Source of the DNA: Lentisphaera araneosa HTCC2155
Lineage (GTDB): Bacteria > Verrucomicrobiota > Lentisphaeria > Lentisphaerales > Lentisphaeraceae
Assembly: GCF_000170755.1 (NCBI RefSeq)
Contig: NZ_ABCK01000039.1
Span: forward strand, 1-35,577
Length of the DNA: 35,577 bases
Reading direction: 5' to 3'
Below, one piece after another: positions 7,404 to 16,541 of the stretch. Both the position numbers and the translations under genes were made by a program. The first letter of the stretch is position 1. The number at the start of each line of letters is the position of its first letter. A model generated the notes under the pieces. The model was not told the DNA's origin, made no database searches, and saw nothing but the letters and a program-made list of their open reading frames with translations.

Positions 7404-8066
7404 TTATTTAAGTTTTTGTGCTAGGGCACGACATGACGGTTGCCCTGGTGCTGCGGGTTTATCTAAAAAACCATAGGTAAATTTTGAGCCTAATTTCGGC
7501 AAAGTAAATCGTGTCTCTAGCCCCTCTGGCCCCATGCCCATAAGCGCTAAGCTCGAGTTCGGGTGAGAAGTGAGGACATTTTCTAAAGTCGCACGGTCAG
7601 CTTCTTCATTGCAAAAAACGGCGAGCTTCACGATATCCACGCCCCAGTCCTCACCTTGCTTAATTAACTGAGCCATTTCGCTTTCACTTGGACATTGATC
7701 ATAATTATGAAAAGAAGAGATAATGGTCATATTTTCGGGAAAGTCACTACGCTTTTGATAGGCAAATAAGTCACTTTTGAGTTCAATATCTGCGTAGGTC
7801 GCAATGTCAAAAAACTCTTTAAAAAACTCAAAGCGATGGGCGTCGTCAATTTGCCAAGTCCCACCTTCTTTATTTGTGCGAATCGTAATGAGAATCGGAC
7901 GATGCTGACTCAGCTCTCGGGCTAAAGATTTCGCTTCATTCAAATCCATGTATTCATCAAAACGCAATTCAACTACGTCACAACCTTCTAATTTCGAGGG
8001 GTGTTCAGATAGATCACGTAGAGTGTCGAGAGATGAAATTGTGCCGACAATAAAAAATGAGTTCAT
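7404..8066 (-). CDS. aroD: 3-dehydroquinate dehydratase, type I
   Basis: Third step of the shikimate pathway: dehydration of 3-dehydroquinate to 3-dehydroshikimate through a Schiff base. The 220-aa length suits the stand-alone type I (TIM-barrel) enzyme. Key residues are E34 (VELRFDE), R63 (TIRT), catalytic His120 (SSFHNY), Schiff-base Lys147 (VDIVKLAVF), Arg186 (ETRFTLPKLGS) and the closing APGQP. AGGACTCAAAT lies before the ATG. The start codon and Shine-Dalgarno lie within a 10-bp inverted repeat (8065-8097), which may affect translation. It is upstream of the BI-1 gene and 79 bp downstream of the pseudokinase gene. Confidence 0.96.
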   Translation of the reverse strand: MNSFFIVGTISSLDTLRDLSEHPSKLEGCDVVELRFDEYMDLNEAKSLARELSQHRPILITIRTNKEGGTWQIDDAHRFEFFKEFFDIATYADIELKSDLFAYQKRSDFPENMTIISSFHNYDQCPSESEMAQLIKQGEDWGVDIVKLAVFCNEEADRATLENVLTSHPNSSLALMGMGPEGLETRFTLPKLGSKFTYGFLDKPAAPGQPSCRALAQKLK

Positions 8067-8097
8067 ATTTGAGTCCTAATTAAATTCACTCAAATAT
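8065..8097 (-). promoter_or_regulatory. 10-bp inverted repeat over the aroD start
   Basis: atatttgagt (8065-8074) and actcaaatat (8088-8097) are perfectly complementary with a 13-nt spacer. In the aroD mRNA the stem would include part of the AGGACT Shine-Dalgarno and the AU of the start codon, so it may reduce initiation. Alternatively, at the DNA level, it is a repressor-type operator. Confidence 0.5.
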
Positions 8098-8145
8098 AGG
8101 CAAGTCAAGACGGGCGTCAACTCTAGCCACACGGAATTATACATT

Positions 8146-11100
8146 TCAGCGTAAATCTAAATCTTCGTTCATTCTTACGCCTATAGATTTTTTGTCACTA
8201 CCTTTTAAATAACCTGCACTTAATTCTAACAAAGTGAAATCGCCTTTGCTAGCTTTTTTAAACTTTGGCTTCGCTAAAATACATTTATAAAAGTTACCGA
8301 CTTTACCATCTGCTTCTTCTAAAGAATAAGTGGCGCCTTTGTGGCCTGCTGAAATAGAACCTGGTGCATACAATAGGCAATTCTTATAATCACCTTTTTT
8401 ACTTTCTCTGTTAAACTGAATGAGTGCGTCCGAAGAATATATGATACAATTTTCAAACTCATAATCTGCATTACCGTTAATCACATATCGCAAGTCATAT
8501 ACAGGTTTCTTTAAAATTGAATTTTTAACATAAATATTTTTATTTTTCGCTCCACTAATACCCGAAAGTATAGAGTTGAAAATATTGATATTGTCACCCT
8601 CTTTTCTAGAAATTAATGGCCCTTTTATCATACAGTTAGTTATATTTACATCACTACCTTTATCATAAATGAGTACCCGACCAATTAAGATTATATTTTT
8701 AATTTGTACATTAGAAGATGCCACAATTAAATTTCCTTTAATAGTAACATTTTTTGTTCCAATAAGATTGACTTTTCTTCCTTCAATTTTTAAATCGCCT
8801 ACATAATCTCCAGGTAAAACCCTAACCGTATTATATTTTTCTGAAAGTTGCTTATTAAAATATAAATTACTGTGTGAATTATTTATGAATACCCCTTCAG
8901 ACACACCCGTTTCAGTCAATTCATTAAACTGATTTAACAAGCTTACGTAATAATCATTACCGCCTTTGAAATCTACTCTCTTAGAATACAATTTAAACAA
9001 TTGTCTCAACTGATGTGAAAAAGCAATTAAGTCATCACTGACTAAACTCTTAGTTTCTTTGCTTAAATAAGGGTAATCATACATTTCAAAAAGTCTTTCC
9101 ATCTCCTCATTAGCCAAATTAACCAAGCGATCCTTTAACTCCAAGCTAAGGATGTCACCATAACTTTTCCTGTAACTTTCTAAAGACTTATCGGCAGAGA
9201 TTAAATCGTCTCTATACACATAAAAAATTGTAGTTAGAAATGCTTTAGTTGATTCATCGTCACCATAAGCAATCCACTTTTGCAATTCTTCTCCTTTCAA
9301 TTCTTCTATACTGTAGGTCTTCTTAATAACACCCTTGGAGTGATTTAAGTTCACCTCAACGGTTAAATTATCTAAATCGCAAGAAATTATGCTTGCGTTA
9401 AAATCGCTTCCATTAAAATTAACTGAGATTTGAACATTATCTTGAGTTGCCAAAGTAGTTATAATTTCTGTATTTATTGTCTCTATACTTGATTTTTCAA
9501 CGAGTTTTGAAAAACTGAGCAAATCTACTGAGTCATGTAAGGGTAATAATTCTTTCATGCCTGCACTAGCTAATTTATGTTCCTTTGCAAAGAGGTTTTC
9601 TACTATCACATTCAGTTTTTCTCGTAAATCAACTTCAATTAAACTTTTCGCAAGATCTTGTTTATGCTTATCTATTAGCTCTTTTTGTTTGATTTTATTT
9701 TTTAATTCGATAAGCAACTCTTCTCTAATTTTCAAAGTTTCTTGAGCAAATGGCCCTTCATAATTAGTATAAATTTCTAAAGCTTCATTGTATTCCCTGT
9801 TAAAAACAGCTGTACCTACTTCTGATTTTAAATTAATAATGATTCTTCTTTGCTCAGCTAACTTCGCCTTGTTTATTTCCTTAGCTATCTTTTTTAATTC
9901 TACCTTCTGCTTTTGATTTGCTTGGCCTAAATCTTGAAGCAATTGTTTATCGAGCTTAACAAAATCAGGCTCAGCTTTTCTAATTTCAATTAGATAGAAT
10001 TTTTTGTTTAATGTAAACTCAGGCTGTTTTTTTGACGAATTAATTATTTCATCTAATTCTTCATTTTGATTCTCCTCAATGACTAGTTTTTTTTCATTTT
10101 CAACAATCAATGGCGCCACCTGTTTTTCTTCAGGCATATTAGTAAAAACCAAGTATGTTAAACTAATTGCTAAAACTATAAACATCCCTATAAAAAGCGG
10201 CTCCCTAGATTTTTCACTTGCTTGGTTTTGTACTCTGCCATTTACACGCTCAATTTTGGTAGGTGAAACATGAGCTTTAATTCGTCTGCGTTTAACACGC
10301 TTTTTGTCATTAAGCTTTTCACTCAAATCGATGGGAATATCTAAAGCAGTTTGAGTCGCCATTCTTCGACGAACGGTATTAGCACTCATAGGTGCATTAA
10401 GATTTTTAGATTTAAAATCACCTAAGGGATTGAGTAGATTAATAACTTTTTTATTATATAAGTCTTTCTTATATAAATCGGTTTTTTCACCTTCCATTTG
10501 ATTAAGGTTTTGATGATTTTTCGCAGAAAAATAAATCTCTAATTGCTGCCTAAATTCTTTAAAACTTTGCGGTCTATTTTCTGGATCATTTTCGGTGATA
10601 GACTTAAATATTTTAAGGAAACCTTGATCAAGCTCAGTTTCGACTGATTGGGGAAACACAAGATTGTTGTAGTCGACACCTTCACCATCTGAAGATACAC
10701 ATGGCGTTGTTCCAACAATCATATAATACAGAATCATACCTAATGAGTATATATCACTAGCTTGAGTTGGATAATCTTTACCTCTAGCTAATTCAGGGCT
10801 CAAGTAATAAACATCAAAAAAATGAACTTCTGATTTTGCAAAAGATTTTTCACTCATCAGCTGTGGTGCGACACCAAAGCCTTGATAGCGTACTTTCCCT
10901 TTGCTTGAAATAAAAATATTATTTGGATTTAAATTAAAATGACCGTTTGAAATATTTTTGACACCTTCCTCCAAAGATTTTACCAACTCATAAATAAGAT
11001 CCAATGCCTGATCAGAAGCCCAGATATACCCATAATCTACAAGTTGCTCGATACTTTCAAGTTTTCTAAACGGCATAACTTGGTACAAATATTTATCCGA

Positions 11101-11457
11101 TAAGCCTGTGTCAATAATCAACATGTGATTTTCACCTGCCATGAAAGACACTGCGCCAACTAATTCAATAAACTCTTTGGGATTACTAATCAGATTTGTT
11201 AAGGTCTTGTCATAAATTCTAAGTAACTTCAAATCATCATTATTTAAATCTTTACAGATATAAGTAGAACTATAGCCATCATCATTTGTTTTGTAAAGAG
11301 TTTGATATTTCCCCGCAATACGGACGCCTTCTTCCATACGGCCTTCGCGAAGTTCGATATCTGCTCCACATTTGACGCATTTAAAACGATCAACGTGAAT
11401 CGTACCCTCAAGGTCCATCACGTGTTCACAGCTATTACATGTAAGTTTGAATTTCAT
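8146..11457 (-). CDS. Zinc-ribbon / pseudokinase / TM / beta-helix protein
   Basis: 1103 aa from the ATG at 11457; a TTG four codons upstream (11469) is an alternative. Parts in order: a CxxC...CxxC zinc ribbon (Cys7, 10, 27, 30); a Ser/Thr kinase-like fold at about 45-310 with SPE (220-222), DIYSLG (Asp235) and ENRP (Arg295); a basic linker; a transmembrane helix at about 421-439; a Lys/Glu-rich, likely coiled-coil region at about 440-600; a middle domain; and at about 878-1103 a right-handed beta-helix-like region of repeated N-x-x-I-x-N-C/S turns. Catalysis looks lost: the VAIK lysine position reads Arg (KLLRIY), HRD reads H173-F-N175, DFG reads GFG (193-195), and the glycine loop is absent. 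Topology implies a cytoplasmic kinase-like head and an exported beta-helix. Function unknown; a signalling scaffold is a guess. Confidence 0.85.
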   Translation of the reverse strand: MKFKLTCNSCEHVMDLEGTIHVDRFKCVKCGADIELREGRMEEGVRIAGKYQTLYKTNDDGYSSTYICKDLNNDDLKLLRIYDKTLTNLISNPKEFIELVGAVSFMAGENHMLIIDTGLSDKYLYQVMPFRKLESIEQLVDYGYIWASDQALDLIYELVKSLEEGVKNISNGHFNLNPNNIFISSKGKVRYQGFGVAPQLMSEKSFAKSEVHFFDVYYLSPELARGKDYPTQASDIYSLGMILYYMIVGTTPCVSSDGEGVDYNNLVFPQSVETELDQGFLKIFKSITENDPENRPQSFKEFRQQLEIYFSAKNHQNLNQMEGEKTDLYKKDLYNKKVINLLNPLGDFKSKNLNAPMSANTVRRRMATQTALDIPIDLSEKLNDKKRVKRRRIKAHVSPTKIERVNGRVQNQASEKSREPLFIGMFIVLAISLTYLVFTNMPEEKQVAPLIVENEKKLVIEENQNEELDEIINSSKKQPEFTLNKKFYLIEIRKAEPDFVKLDKQLLQDLGQANQKQKVELKKIAKEINKAKLAEQRRIIINLKSEVGTAVFNREYNEALEIYTNYEGPFAQETLKIREELLIELKNKIKQKELIDKHKQDLAKSLIEVDLREKLNVIVENLFAKEHKLASAGMKELLPLHDSVDLLSFSKLVEKSSIETINTEIITTLATQDNVQISVNFNGSDFNASIISCDLDNLTVEVNLNHSKGVIKKTYSIEELKGEELQKWIAYGDDESTKAFLTTIFYVYRDDLISADKSLESYRKSYGDILSLELKDRLVNLANEEMERLFEMYDYPYLSKETKSLVSDDLIAFSHQLRQLFKLYSKRVDFKGGNDYYVSLLNQFNELTETGVSEGVFINNSHSNLYFNKQLSEKYNTVRVLPGDYVGDLKIEGRKVNLIGTKNVTIKGNLIVASSNVQIKNIILIGRVLIYDKGSDVNITNCMIKGPLISRKEGDNINIFNSILSGISGAKNKNIYVKNSILKKPVYDLRYVINGNADYEFENCIIYSSDALIQFNRESKKGDYKNCLLYAPGSISAGHKGATYSLEEADGKVGNFYKCILAKPKFKKASKGDFTLLELSAGYLKGSDKKSIGVRMNEDLDLR

Positions 11458-11588
11458 ATTACGGCTCAATTATTTATGTATCTTATATTATAAAACAAGT
11501 TGTATTAAAACTTGCGTCATAAAAATTATTAATTTTGTGTTAATACTCTATTTGCTTGTCAACCCCCAATTAACTGTGGTCTAAGAAG

Positions 11589-12455
11589 TTAATTATTTAA
11601 TTTCGACAAGTTTTCTGATAAAGATCTTAGTTGAATAGCCTTACTAATAGCTACAGAGTTATCAAAACTCACATCAGCGGGTCGTTCAGCAGCCATTTTT
11701 ACATCTTTTTGAAGACAGGGTTTAATAAAATATTTGGGAAGAGAAAAAGCTTCAGCAATCAGTAAACCCATTTCATAGCGACTTTCACGTAATGGGCCAC
11801 CCAAATGAACGAGACCTAATTCTAAAGAACTCACCTTCATTAAAGCTTTCGAAGCACAATTAACGTGTGCTGCTGAGCGGTACTCATCAGTAAACAAGCC
11901 GACCTGCTCCCGATTCTTCAGTTTTTCTTTGATCCCATAAACCATCGATCTCTTGTTATCTGCCGTGCTGTACATCAAGGGCATACGGCAAATACTCGCA
12001 GAATCGTTCCCTTTCATAACTTCCTCGGCCATCAATTTATGCTCAGCATAACGACTCAAAGGGTTCACTTCATCCTCTTCGGAATAATTGCCTTTCCTAC
12101 CATCAAAAACGAGATCTGTTGAAGTGAAGAGTAATTTAATACCACGCTCGGCGCAAAGTTCCGAGAGTAATCGACTCGCCAAAAAATTAATTTCTTCTGA
12201 TAACTTGGCTTCACGGTCACAAGTATTGGGATCGCTTAAAGCTGCTAAATGAAAAACTTTGCTAGGTCTCACTCTATCTAATACAGATTTCACTTCACTG
12301 AGTTTGCGAAGATCGCAACGCCCCGTTTTGTGGCTCGAACTTGTTGCTGAAGAATTAAAATACGTTCCATAAACCTCATAATCTTCACTTAAAACATTCG
12401 CTAATTCCGTCCCTAAAAAGCCGTGAATCCCAGTAATTAATACTTTTTCTTTCAT
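11589..12455 (-). CDS. RmlD-like NAD(P)-dependent sugar nucleotide reductase
   Basis: A 288-aa extended short-chain dehydrogenase. The Rossmann glycine motif GIHGFLG is at 9-15, the STD of the RmlD active site at 112-114 (STDLVFDGRKGNYSE), and the catalytic YxxxK at Tyr136/Lys140 (RYAEHK). This matches the dTDP-4-dehydrorhamnose reductase / RmlD substrate-binding family, which reduces the 4-keto sugar nucleotide in dTDP-rhamnose synthesis. No rmlA, B or C gene is nearby, so the substrate is unproven; it could be another deoxysugar reductase. It is divergent from the SIMPL gene (12581). Confidence 0.85.
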   Translation of the reverse strand: MKEKVLITGIHGFLGTELANVLSEDYEVYGTYFNSSATSSSHKTGRCDLRKLSEVKSVLDRVRPSKVFHLAALSDPNTCDREAKLSEEINFLASRLLSELCAERGIKLLFTSTDLVFDGRKGNYSEEDEVNPLSRYAEHKLMAEEVMKGNDSASICRMPLMYSTADNKRSMVYGIKEKLKNREQVGLFTDEYRSAAHVNCASKALMKVSSLELGLVHLGGPLRESRYEMGLLIAEAFSLPKYFIKPCLQKDVKMAAERPADVSFDNSVAISKAIQLRSLSENLSKLNN

Positions 12456-12580
12456 CTACTTACATAACCTTAATCATTTTCTAGAAAAATAAGATGAAAT
12501 AGCCACAAAACACTTCAAATAAATTCACTTTCTCTAAGTAAAGTCTTAATTTCTCTCAAACTAAACGGAGATCTCCACCC

Positions 12581-13348
12581 ATGAAACAATTTCTATCCCT
12601 TTTATTTATCACTTTCTTCACAACATATGCCACTGATATGCCATCCGAACCCTTTATCGTTAGCACTGGTAATGCCGAAATCAATATTAAGCCTGATCTC
12701 GCAAATATCAGTTTTAGACTACAGATCACAGAAGAGGAGTCTGAAGAAGCTATGGAAAAGTTTGGCCTACGCTCAGAGGATATAAAAATCTTTCTTACTA
12801 AATATCAAATACCTGGCCAAGACATCACGGCCTCAGAACTCAACAAAGAAGCGATTCGCAACTACAATAAAAGTAAACTTTCGAGCTCTTCAGCTCACCA
12901 AATTGCTGCTTACCGCTTCTCACGCAGCTATACCGTAACACTTAAGAAACTTGAAATCTATCCTGAATTTATGAGTGATTTGCTCAAGCTCAATAATGTT
13001 TATAGCAGTCGCAGTACTTTCAATAGTTCGAAACGCGAAGAGCTAGAAAAACAACTCATGAAAGATGCCATGAGTTCAGCTCGTAATAAAGCTCGAACCA
13101 TGGCGGAAATTGCTGGCGCTAGCATTAAAGGTGTCTATGCTATTTCAGACACAGGACTTAATGATCTAGGTGCTCGCTTTATCTTATCACAATACCCTCA
13201 TCCTATGCATGAGGATTTTTCTTTTAATGATAAAGCTGGTTTTGCTAGAGCTAGCAGCGCATCTGCGCGCTTGAAGAATTCGATTGAGATCCCCAAAACT
13301 CTCAAAATCACGGCTAAGATCAACGCCATATTTTCTCTGCTGAATTGA
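12581..13348 (+). CDS. SIMPL (DUF541) domain secreted protein
   Basis: 255 aa with an N-terminal signal peptide (MKQFLSLLFITFFTTYA), so likely periplasmic or outer-surface. The body has the SIMPL/DUF541 pattern: VSTGNAEINIKPDLANISFRL at the start, alternating strands, and ARNKARTMAEIAGASIKGVYAISD in the second half. Family members (for example YggE) form rings and have been linked to oxidative stress, but biochemistry is poorly known. CGGAG lies 12 bp before the ATG, inside a GGAGATCTCC palindrome. A 110-bp gap separates it from the PLD-like gene. Confidence 0.85.
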   Translation: MKQFLSLLFITFFTTYATDMPSEPFIVSTGNAEINIKPDLANISFRLQITEEESEEAMEKFGLRSEDIKIFLTKYQIPGQDITASELNKEAIRNYNKSKLSSSSAHQIAAYRFSRSYTVTLKKLEIYPEFMSDLLKLNNVYSSRSTFNSSKREELEKQLMKDAMSSARNKARTMAEIAGASIKGVYAISDTGLNDLGARFILSQYPHPMHEDFSFNDKAGFARASSASARLKNSIEIPKTLKITAKINAIFSLLN

Positions 13349-13458
13349 ATTTATTTTTAATAAAATTTAGCCATGTCCTTATAGTTTTCTTGATTTCCTT
13401 ATTTTTTTGTCTTACGCTAATAATTCATACAAAGAATTAAGTACTCTAGGAGGAGTTA

Positions 13459-13914
13459 ATGGCCCAATTTTTAAATCATGATGATTTATCATTTCACTTT
13501 CACCGTTTGATGACTCAAGCACAAAAAAAATTAATCCTCGTCACCCCCGTTCTTAAGTTCAATAAGAAATTCAAACAGCTCTTGGAAATAAAAAATAATT
13601 CTGCTGCTAAAATCAAGGTCATATATGGCATCAGCCGTTTGAGTAATGATGAAATGAAATTCTTAAAGAATCTAGAATTTGTTCACAATAGTGTCTGTAA
13701 TGACTTACATGCCAGTATCTTCCTGAATGAACATAAATGTATAATTGGTGGCTTAAACCTTCATGAATTTTATACTCCTGAGAAAGGGGCACTCGGCGTA
13801 CTACTAAATGCAAAGCAAGATGCTGACGCTTACCAAAACGCCTATCAACACGCCTTAGAATTAACAAAAATAAGCAGCACTGTAACTATTGCCTTTGCTC
13901 GTACCTTTTCATAA
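13459..13914 (+). CDS. Small PLD-like (degenerate HKD) protein
   Basis: A 151-aa soluble protein resembling half of a phospholipase D-like domain: an N-terminal KKLILVTPVLKFNKKF strand/helix, then KIKVIYG, then LHASIFLNEHKCIIGGLNL. The active HKD pattern HxKxxxxD is changed to His84, Ser86, Glu91, and the usual GS after it reads GG, so phosphodiesterase activity is doubtful. AGGAGGAGTTA precedes the ATG, an almost perfect Shine-Dalgarno. It ends just before a bidirectional terminator. The role is unknown; nucleic-acid or lipid binding is possible. Confidence 0.65.
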   Translation: MAQFLNHDDLSFHFHRLMTQAQKKLILVTPVLKFNKKFKQLLEIKNNSAAKIKVIYGISRLSNDEMKFLKNLEFVHNSVCNDLHASIFLNEHKCIIGGLNLHEFYTPEKGALGVLLNAKQDADAYQNAYQHALELTKISSTVTIAFARTFS

Positions 13915-13930
13915 ATTAAACTCTAAAACT

Positions 13931-13964
13931 AAAAAGCCCCGCAAGTTAACTTGCGGGGCTTTTT
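13931..13964. terminator. Perfect-palindrome bidirectional terminator
   Basis: aaaaagccccgcaagtt and its exact complement form a 17-bp-arm palindrome with A/T runs on both ends. It lies between two convergent genes (PLD-like + and sulfite reductase -) and can end transcription from both sides. Confidence 0.95.
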
Positions 13965-13983
13965 ATTGATCTTTTAAAAAGGA

Positions 13984-16359
13984 CTACTTATTATTTTCGC
14001 CATTTTTTAAGACAATCAATGAATAGTTTTGATTATCGTTGATCGGGTCGAGTTCAACAACCGTGTGACCATCTTTCTTAAGTGAGCTTGGCACTTGACG
14101 GAAAGAATCACCTGTATCAATAATCATCGCAAGTTCTTTACCATCTTCAAGACCATTGAGAACTAATTTAGCCTTCACATAGTTCATTGGACATTCAATA
14201 CCACGAAGGTCTAAGAAAGGACGTCCCTCTTTAACTTCTTCAGTATTGAGGAAAGGTTCGCAAGCTGCTTTATCTTTATTGTAGGCGGCGAGGAAGTCAT
14301 TTACGAATAGCTCAGCTGCTTGAAGGAATTCTGCGGCATAAGCAAAAGTAACTTCTGCAGGTGCATCTTCTCTCAAGATTGCTTTCGGATCAGGAGTCAC
14401 AGTGTTTGTAGTGAAGAACTCAACATACTTGTCGAAAGCTTCTTTATAATCAGCGACTTTCTCACCAGCTTGCATAAGCGCTGCATCAAAAGCGTGACGC
14501 ATAGCTTCTTGCGAGTTGAAGATAACGTCTGCGAAGAATTCTTGATCGAAAACTTTACGCGCCATTGTGATGTAGTTGTGAGCGTCATCAAGTGATTCGC
14601 CTACGAGGTTAAGAACACCACCAGCACATTCACCGGCACCAACTGCTGGAGAGTACTCGTCGCCTTCCGCTTGGTGATAGTCAGCGTAAACATCTGGGTT
14701 TTCATCATAGGCGTCAACTGCATCAAAAGGCTTAATAACTGGCTTGAGTTCTTTCACATCAACTTGTACCAACCAATCTTCGAGACTTAAGTCAGAGTTC
14801 TGTGCTTTGTAGTGATCGATAACGGCACGTACAGCTTCTGGAGCTTTCTTAGCCGCAACTCGGCCTACGCGACGAGCCATCTCGCGACGACCAAATCCAA
14901 CACCGCCACCAATTTGCATCATGGCACATGGTACAGCTTTATCGCCGAGAACACGACTTGAACCATTGAAACCAATGGACGCTACTGAGTGACGACCACA
15001 ACCATTGTGGCAACCAGAAATATTGATACGAACTTTGTCACCCACTTCAGCGATATCAGCTTCGTCTTTAAAAGACTCGTTAAGTGCTTCAGCTAAACCT
15101 TTCGAAGAAGTTACCGAAAGGTTACAAGTTGAGCGACCTGGGCAAGCTACCACGTTAGTAATGTGGTGGAATTGAGAGTTTGCGTAACCCGCAGCTTTCA
15201 ATTCAGCATAAATGCCTGCAACATTTTCAAGTTTCACATCTGTAAGAACGATATTTTGACTCGGTAATGTACGGATTTCGCCAGAACCAAATTTGTCCGC
15301 AATATCAGAAAGTGTACGAGCTTGCTCAGAAGTAAAGTCACCAAGATCAACTCTCACTTGAATAGTATAGAGGTCTTCAACATTCTGTGGGCGAACGCAG
15401 TTCTTAACCCATTCAGCATCATCAACGAGTGAGCCAACTTTGCTTACGTCAGCAGAGTCTTGTGGTAATTCGAGCTCGCCTTCTTCGAAAGAAAGGACAA
15501 GTGACTGACCATACTCAGATTCTTTAATACGGTTAAACTCAGCTTTATAGGCTTCGATGAATTTCTCGAGGCCCCATGTGTGCTTAATGAATTTCATACG
15601 AGCTTTATTGCGGTTTTCGCGATTGCCGTGCTCGTTAAAAATACGCATGAAAGCCGTCGCACAGATAAGTGCGTCTTCTACTGGGAGATCTTCATCAACT
15701 AAATCAGCACCGATTGGACGACCACCAAGGCCACCACCAGCGTAGACATTAAATTTGTAAGAACCATCTTCAATTTTTGAAGCAATAAAACCAACATCAT
15801 GCATGAATGAGTGGCCATTGTCTTCCGCTTCGTTACCGGAAAAAGTCATTTTAAACTTACGTGGGAAGTTCTGTGCATAAGGGTTACGGAGTGAGTGCTC
15901 AACGACGCGCTTAGCTACTGGAACAACATCGAAAAGCTGACCTGCACCAGTAGAGGCAAATGGATCAGCAGTGACGTTACGGATTGTGTTACCACAACCT
16001 TCACGAGAAGTAAGACCGACTTCAGTCAAATCTTTGACAAACTCAGGTGTATTAGCGAATGGTACATAGTGCATCTGAATTGCAGAACGAGTTGTTATAT
16101 GTAAAACAGAATTAGAGTGCTTTTCAGCCATACTCGCCAATTGACGAACTTGCTTAGAGTTGGTGATCCCGTAAGGAACCTTAACTCGAATCATTTGTAC
16201 TTCTGGTTGGCGTTGACCATAAATACCCTGCCATAAGCGACGCTTTTGCCAAGCATCCATGCTCATGTCGCCTTTTTCGTAGTTCTCTTTTTTTCCTTTG
16301 AACTCTACGAGTTCTTCTTGTACTTCGTCAGAAAGTTCAAATTCTAGTACTCTAGACAT
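13984..16359 (-). CDS. Nitrite/sulfite reductase hemoprotein fused to a TusA domain
   Basis: 791 aa. Residues about 45-530 form a siroheme/4Fe-4S nitrite-sulfite reductase: two ferredoxin-like half domains (IRVKVPYG near 57, and IQVRVDLG), the siroheme region TSREGCGNTIRNV (118-129), and the cluster ligands Cys406, Cys412 (ACPGRSTC) and Cys450, Cys454 (CHNGC). The six-electron reduction of sulfite to sulfide (or nitrite to ammonia) is the family reaction. About 545-690 is a helical region of unknown role; some related proteins carry a HEPN-like label. Residues about 710-791 are a TusA/SirA-like domain with the conserved Cys723 (ECPMNYVK), a persulfide carrier in other systems. AAGGATAAACAT lies before the ATG. 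Assimilation of sulfite with direct persulfide handover is plausible but inferred. Confidence 0.93.
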   Translation of the reverse strand: MSRVLEFELSDEVQEELVEFKGKKENYEKGDMSMDAWQKRRLWQGIYGQRQPEVQMIRVKVPYGITNSKQVRQLASMAEKHSNSVLHITTRSAIQMHYVPFANTPEFVKDLTEVGLTSREGCGNTIRNVTADPFASTGAGQLFDVVPVAKRVVEHSLRNPYAQNFPRKFKMTFSGNEAEDNGHSFMHDVGFIASKIEDGSYKFNVYAGGGLGGRPIGADLVDEDLPVEDALICATAFMRIFNEHGNRENRNKARMKFIKHTWGLEKFIEAYKAEFNRIKESEYGQSLVLSFEEGELELPQDSADVSKVGSLVDDAEWVKNCVRPQNVEDLYTIQVRVDLGDFTSEQARTLSDIADKFGSGEIRTLPSQNIVLTDVKLENVAGIYAELKAAGYANSQFHHITNVVACPGRSTCNLSVTSSKGLAEALNESFKDEADIAEVGDKVRINISGCHNGCGRHSVASIGFNGSSRVLGDKAVPCAMMQIGGGVGFGRREMARRVGRVAAKKAPEAVRAVIDHYKAQNSDLSLEDWLVQVDVKELKPVIKPFDAVDAYDENPDVYADYHQAEGDEYSPAVGAGECAGGVLNLVGESLDDAHNYITMARKVFDQEFFADVIFNSQEAMRHAFDAALMQAGEKVADYKEAFDKYVEFFTTNTVTPDPKAILREDAPAEVTFAYAAEFLQAAELFVNDFLAAYNKDKAACEPFLNTEEVKEGRPFLDLRGIECPMNYVKAKLVLNGLEDGKELAMIIDTGDSFRQVPSSLKKDGHTVVELDPINDNQNYSLIVLKNGENNK

Positions 16360-16367
16360 ATGTTTAT

Positions 16368-16397
16368 CCTTGCTTATTTCTCTTTAAATTCGCAAGG
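16368..16397 (-). promoter_or_regulatory. Inverted repeat in the reductase leader
   Basis: ccttgc (16368-16373) and gcaagg (16392-16397) are 6-bp complementary arms with 18 nt between. In the mRNA the 3' arm contains the AAGGA Shine-Dalgarno of the reductase, so a stem here could occlude it. The arms are short; treat as a candidate only. Confidence 0.3.
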
Positions 16398-16541
16398 AAA
16401 ATAAGGCAGCTTCACAATAAATACATACCAACTTTACACTTTTTGTAGAATTTAAGTCAACTTTAAGCGTATTTGAGTTCAAGGCGGGAAATGGATTTAG
16501 AAAATATTGGTAAATTCAGGATCTCTCAATCTTCATAAAGT

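Noticed and set aside
13631-13867. 78-aa minus ORF inside the PLD-like gene
   Set aside because: Lies fully opposite a well-supported gene with a strong Shine-Dalgarno; no separate signal.
16360-16541. Riboswitch upstream of the reductase
   Set aside because: Only a short inverted repeat is visible; no conserved SAM, T-box or similar motif could be recognised.
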